Shown one piece after another: positions 5,381 through 5,455 of a stretch of DNA of 5,455 nt. The DNA is taken from assembly GCA_005888675.1 (NCBI GenBank), contig VBBA01000064.1:1-5455 (forward strand). Reading direction: 5' to 3'. The notes under the pieces were generated by a model. The model worked only from the letters and a program-made list of their open reading frames with translations, was not told the DNA's origin and did not search any database. Numbering within the stretch: the first letter of the stretch is position 1; each line of letters opens with the position of its first letter. The translations under genes were made by a program, and so were the position numbers. The stretch is from Candidatus Bathyarchaeota archaeon (GTDB taxonomy: Archaea; Thermoproteota; Bathyarchaeia; 40CM-2-53-6).

Positions 5381-5400
5381 ATCCCTCCCCAGTCTTTTTT
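5381..5400 (+). terminator. pyrimidine-rich terminator of the ArsR-AHSA1 operon
   Basis: Two bases after the AHSA1 stop comes a C/T-rich stretch ending in six T (5395-5400). This is a typical archaeal T-run end and shows no strong hairpin. The last 55 bases of the window contain no feature that I can support. Confidence 0.5.
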
Positions 5401-5455
5401 CTGGCTAGGGTACCGACAAGTCCAGACGTTGGTGGCAGATCAGAAATGAATAACC

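Noticed and set aside
1..5455. CRISPR array, insertion sequence, prophage or toxin-antitoxin module
   Set aside because: No spaced direct repeats, transposase, terminal inverted repeats or integrase were seen. The ArsR-AHSA1 pair is a regulator plus ligand-binding protein rather than a recognisable toxin-antitoxin system.

Overview
The window is archaeal chromosome. It carries a two-repeat archaeal TATA-binding protein (TBP) and a full-length two-AAA-domain Cdc48/VAT ATPase. The TBP reads most like those of the Thermoproteota/TACK side (Nitrososphaeria or Bathyarchaeia-like): lysine-rich first repeat, intact second stirrup and no acidic C-terminal tail. That placement is from recall of family sequences, and the class cannot be fixed without a tree. 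TATA-like boxes, mostly weak Shine-Dalgarno (SD) signals and T-runs at gene ends also fit an archaeon.

Layout. At positions 1-142 a possible 43-codon basic ORF lies on the minus strand. TBP (262-873, minus, TTG start) follows, then a 247-base divergent intergenic region with a TBP TATA box. A 49-codon Cys-rich mini-protein (1121-1270, plus) is convergent with Cdc48 (1367-3541, minus). The short gap between them holds two small inverted repeats. Upstream of Cdc48, on the same strand, is a 40-codon reading frame broken by one extra base (3616-3739). To its right, on the plus strand, are a 62-codon Cys/His protein (3813-4001) and an 80-codon protein with a near-leaderless promoter and a T-run terminator (4151-4426). 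Last comes a two-gene operon (4520-5378): a cysteine-free ArsR-family repressor and an AHSA1/SRPBCC-fold protein. The operon has a candidate operator dyad upstream, a strong SD at the gene junction and a terminal T-run.

How the parts relate. TBP (transcription initiation) and Cdc48 (protein unfolding) are housekeeping genes, and nothing seen links them functionally. The most self-contained unit is the ArsR-AHSA1 operon. This gene pair is familiar from bacteria, and its strong SD differs from the other genes here, so it is probably a bacterial acquisition. The less explored content is the set of very small proteins around the two housekeeping genes. I see no CRISPR array, transposase, tRNA, rRNA or phage gene, and no convincing new multi-gene system.
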